DNA from: JAEXOD01 sp043805435
GTDB taxonomy: Bacteria > Bacteroidota > Ignavibacteria > Ignavibacteriales > Melioribacteraceae
Reading direction: 5' to 3'
DNA length: 64,000 nucleotides
Assembly (NCBI GenBank): GCA_043805435.1
Contig: JAZDHY010000103.1
Coordinates: 1-64,000 of the forward strand
Part shown: positions 63,194-64,000 of the stretch, in pieces
How the letters are laid out: every line of letters begins with the position of its first letter
How positions within the stretch are numbered: the first letter of the stretch is position 1
Made by a program: the position numbers and the translations under genes
Notes under the pieces: model-generated
Told to the model about the DNA's origin: nothing
Seen by the model: the letters and a program-made list of their open reading frames with translations, nothing else
The model's database searches: none

Positions 63194-63499
63194 TTACCGT
63201 TTTTGTTTTGCAAATTGTTCAACCATATCCAGATATGCTTGAAATGCCTCCAAACCTTGTTTTGTAACTTTACAGGCTGTTAATGGTTTGTTTTTAACAA
63301 ACCTTTTTTCAATAATTATGTAATTTACTTCTTCTAATTTTTTTAGATGTGAACTTAAATTTCCATTAGTTGTATTTACCTCTTTGCAAAGAGTAGTAAA
63401 ATCAATCTCATCAACAGTCGAAAGTATGGCAAGTATTGCAAGCCGTAAACGTGAGTGAAGAATAATATCTATATTGTTATGGTCAAATTGAGTGCTCAT
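63194..63499 (-). CDS. Winged-helix transcriptional regulator (HTH_34-like)
   Basis: 101 residues. HSRLRLAILAILSTVDEIDFTTLCKEVNTTNGNLSSHLKKLEEVNYI is the HTH and recognition helix, followed by a wing (KNKPLTACKVTKQG). It matches the small winged-helix group often coupled to a membrane protein gene. It overlaps the upstream membrane protein gene by 17 bp and likely controls this operon. Confidence 0.85.
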   Translation of the reverse strand: MSTQFDHNNIDIILHSRLRLAILAILSTVDEIDFTTLCKEVNTTNGNLSSHLKKLEEVNYIIIEKRFVKNKPLTACKVTKQGLEAFQAYLDMVEQFAKQKR

Positions 63500-64000
63500 T
63501 GTAAGCCTTTTTCCATTTTTTATAAATTATTGCAGCAGGGATTAATTGTAATATTAATACCATTGCTGAAAAAAAGATCGGCATGTAATTCAGTTGGGCA
63601 AACAACCCCCATAAACCGGTAATAATGGCGGTTAACCACCAAAAGGCGGCTAATATCTTCATAAACTTAAGGTCGTTAATTACACCGGTAAGAAGATAAC
63701 CAATTCCAAAGATAGAAGCGCAGCTTGTAATAAATGCCGAAGGTGTTATTGCGGAAGTGGTAATGGATAATATAAATATTATCATAATAGATATACCACA
63801 TGCAAGCCATAAAGCATTAAATACTTCCGAACCAAAAGTTTTTACGCTAAAGTTTTTTTGTACTCTTTTTGAGATAGTTATATTAAGTGCAATCATTACT
63901 GCAACTAAAAATAACCATACGTAAGGGATGTACGTTTCCATTCCTACAAAACCCATTGTAACTGTTATCGGTATGCCAATTGCCAATACAGATCCATTGA
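63483..64000 (-). CDS. Membrane protein, partial at the window edge
   Basis: At least 172 residues; the reading frame is still open at 64000 so the N-terminus is missing. Six hydrophobic segments (PYVWLFLVAVMIAL; LWLACGISIMIIFILSI; SIFGIGYLLTGVI; ILAAFWWLTAIITGLWGLF; MPIFFSAMVLILQLIPAAIIY). No family assigned. It is translationally coupled to the winged-helix gene, an arrangement seen for HTH_34 regulators with small membrane proteins. Confidence 0.7.
   Translation of the reverse strand, partial: NGSVLAIGIPITVTMGFVGMETYIPYVWLFLVAVMIALNITISKRVQKNFSVKTFGSEVFNALWLACGISIMIIFILSITTSAITPSAFITSCASIFGIGYLLTGVINDLKFMKILAAFWWLTAIITGLWGLFAQLNYMPIFFSAMVLILQLIPAAIIYKKWKKAYNEHSI

Overview
The window is AT-rich bacterial chromosome from the Bacteroidota/Chlorobi side of the FCB group, most likely an Ignavibacteria-type organism. 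The main evidence is four proteins, or remnants of proteins, ending in a type IX secretion (T9SS) sorting domain of the NYPNPFN(P/S) type. Supporting evidence is the RodZ-like, PgpH-like and LytTR gene content and short dispersed palindromes of the kind seen in this group. I found no rRNA, tRNA or CRISPR array.

Layout. 1-10.1 kb holds mixed housekeeping and secreted genes: a truncated T9SS protein beside a transposon end, rpsU, an ECF sigma factor, an M14 carboxypeptidase, a thioredoxin-like protein, DUF2461, a beta-barrel protein, an alpha/beta hydrolase, an EVE protein, a class II photolyase and an M28 peptidase. 10.6-31.3 kb is a long plus-strand run: rsmB, rodZ-like, ligA, STAS, two sodium:solute symporters, a HAD phosphatase, a PgpH-like HD hydrolase, a tyrosine recombinase, a SPOR-like lipoprotein, an MsbA-like ABC exporter, an O-antigen ligase with a large inserted propeller-like domain, a GT2, nadK, a secreted thioredoxin and an SDR. 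31.4-47.7 kb is a 14-gene minus-strand surface polysaccharide cluster that converges on that run.

The polysaccharide cluster contains a Wzx flippase, capE-capF-capG (UDP-L-FucNAc synthesis), a PglF/CapD-type 4,6-dehydratase, a PglC-type initiating transferase and glycosyltransferases. It also contains two copies of an unusual module, DegT aminotransferase + ATP-grasp + HAD, in which ATP-grasp and HAD are separate adjacent genes in one copy and one fused polypeptide in the other. With the ligase, exporter and GT2 across the convergence point it can supply most steps of making, flipping and ligating a decorated amino-sugar glycan.

47.7-64 kb is accessory in character. It has a nest of small IS-like elements, glutathione peroxidase, a DUF169 gene with a MarR regulator, then a two-gene candidate defence unit (DUF4062-HATPase protein and AbiJ-NTD4 protein), a broken Fic-antitoxin-like small gene, a duplicated non-coding repeat carrying a 200-bp MITE, and a second MarR paralogue whose upstream region is nearly the same as the first. 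After these come a MINPP-like histidine phosphatase, a LytS/LytT two-component pair, a frameshifted FISUMP T9SS protein, a propeller T9SS protein, a DUF2892 protein, and an operon of membrane protein, winged-helix regulator and secreted protein that runs off the right edge.
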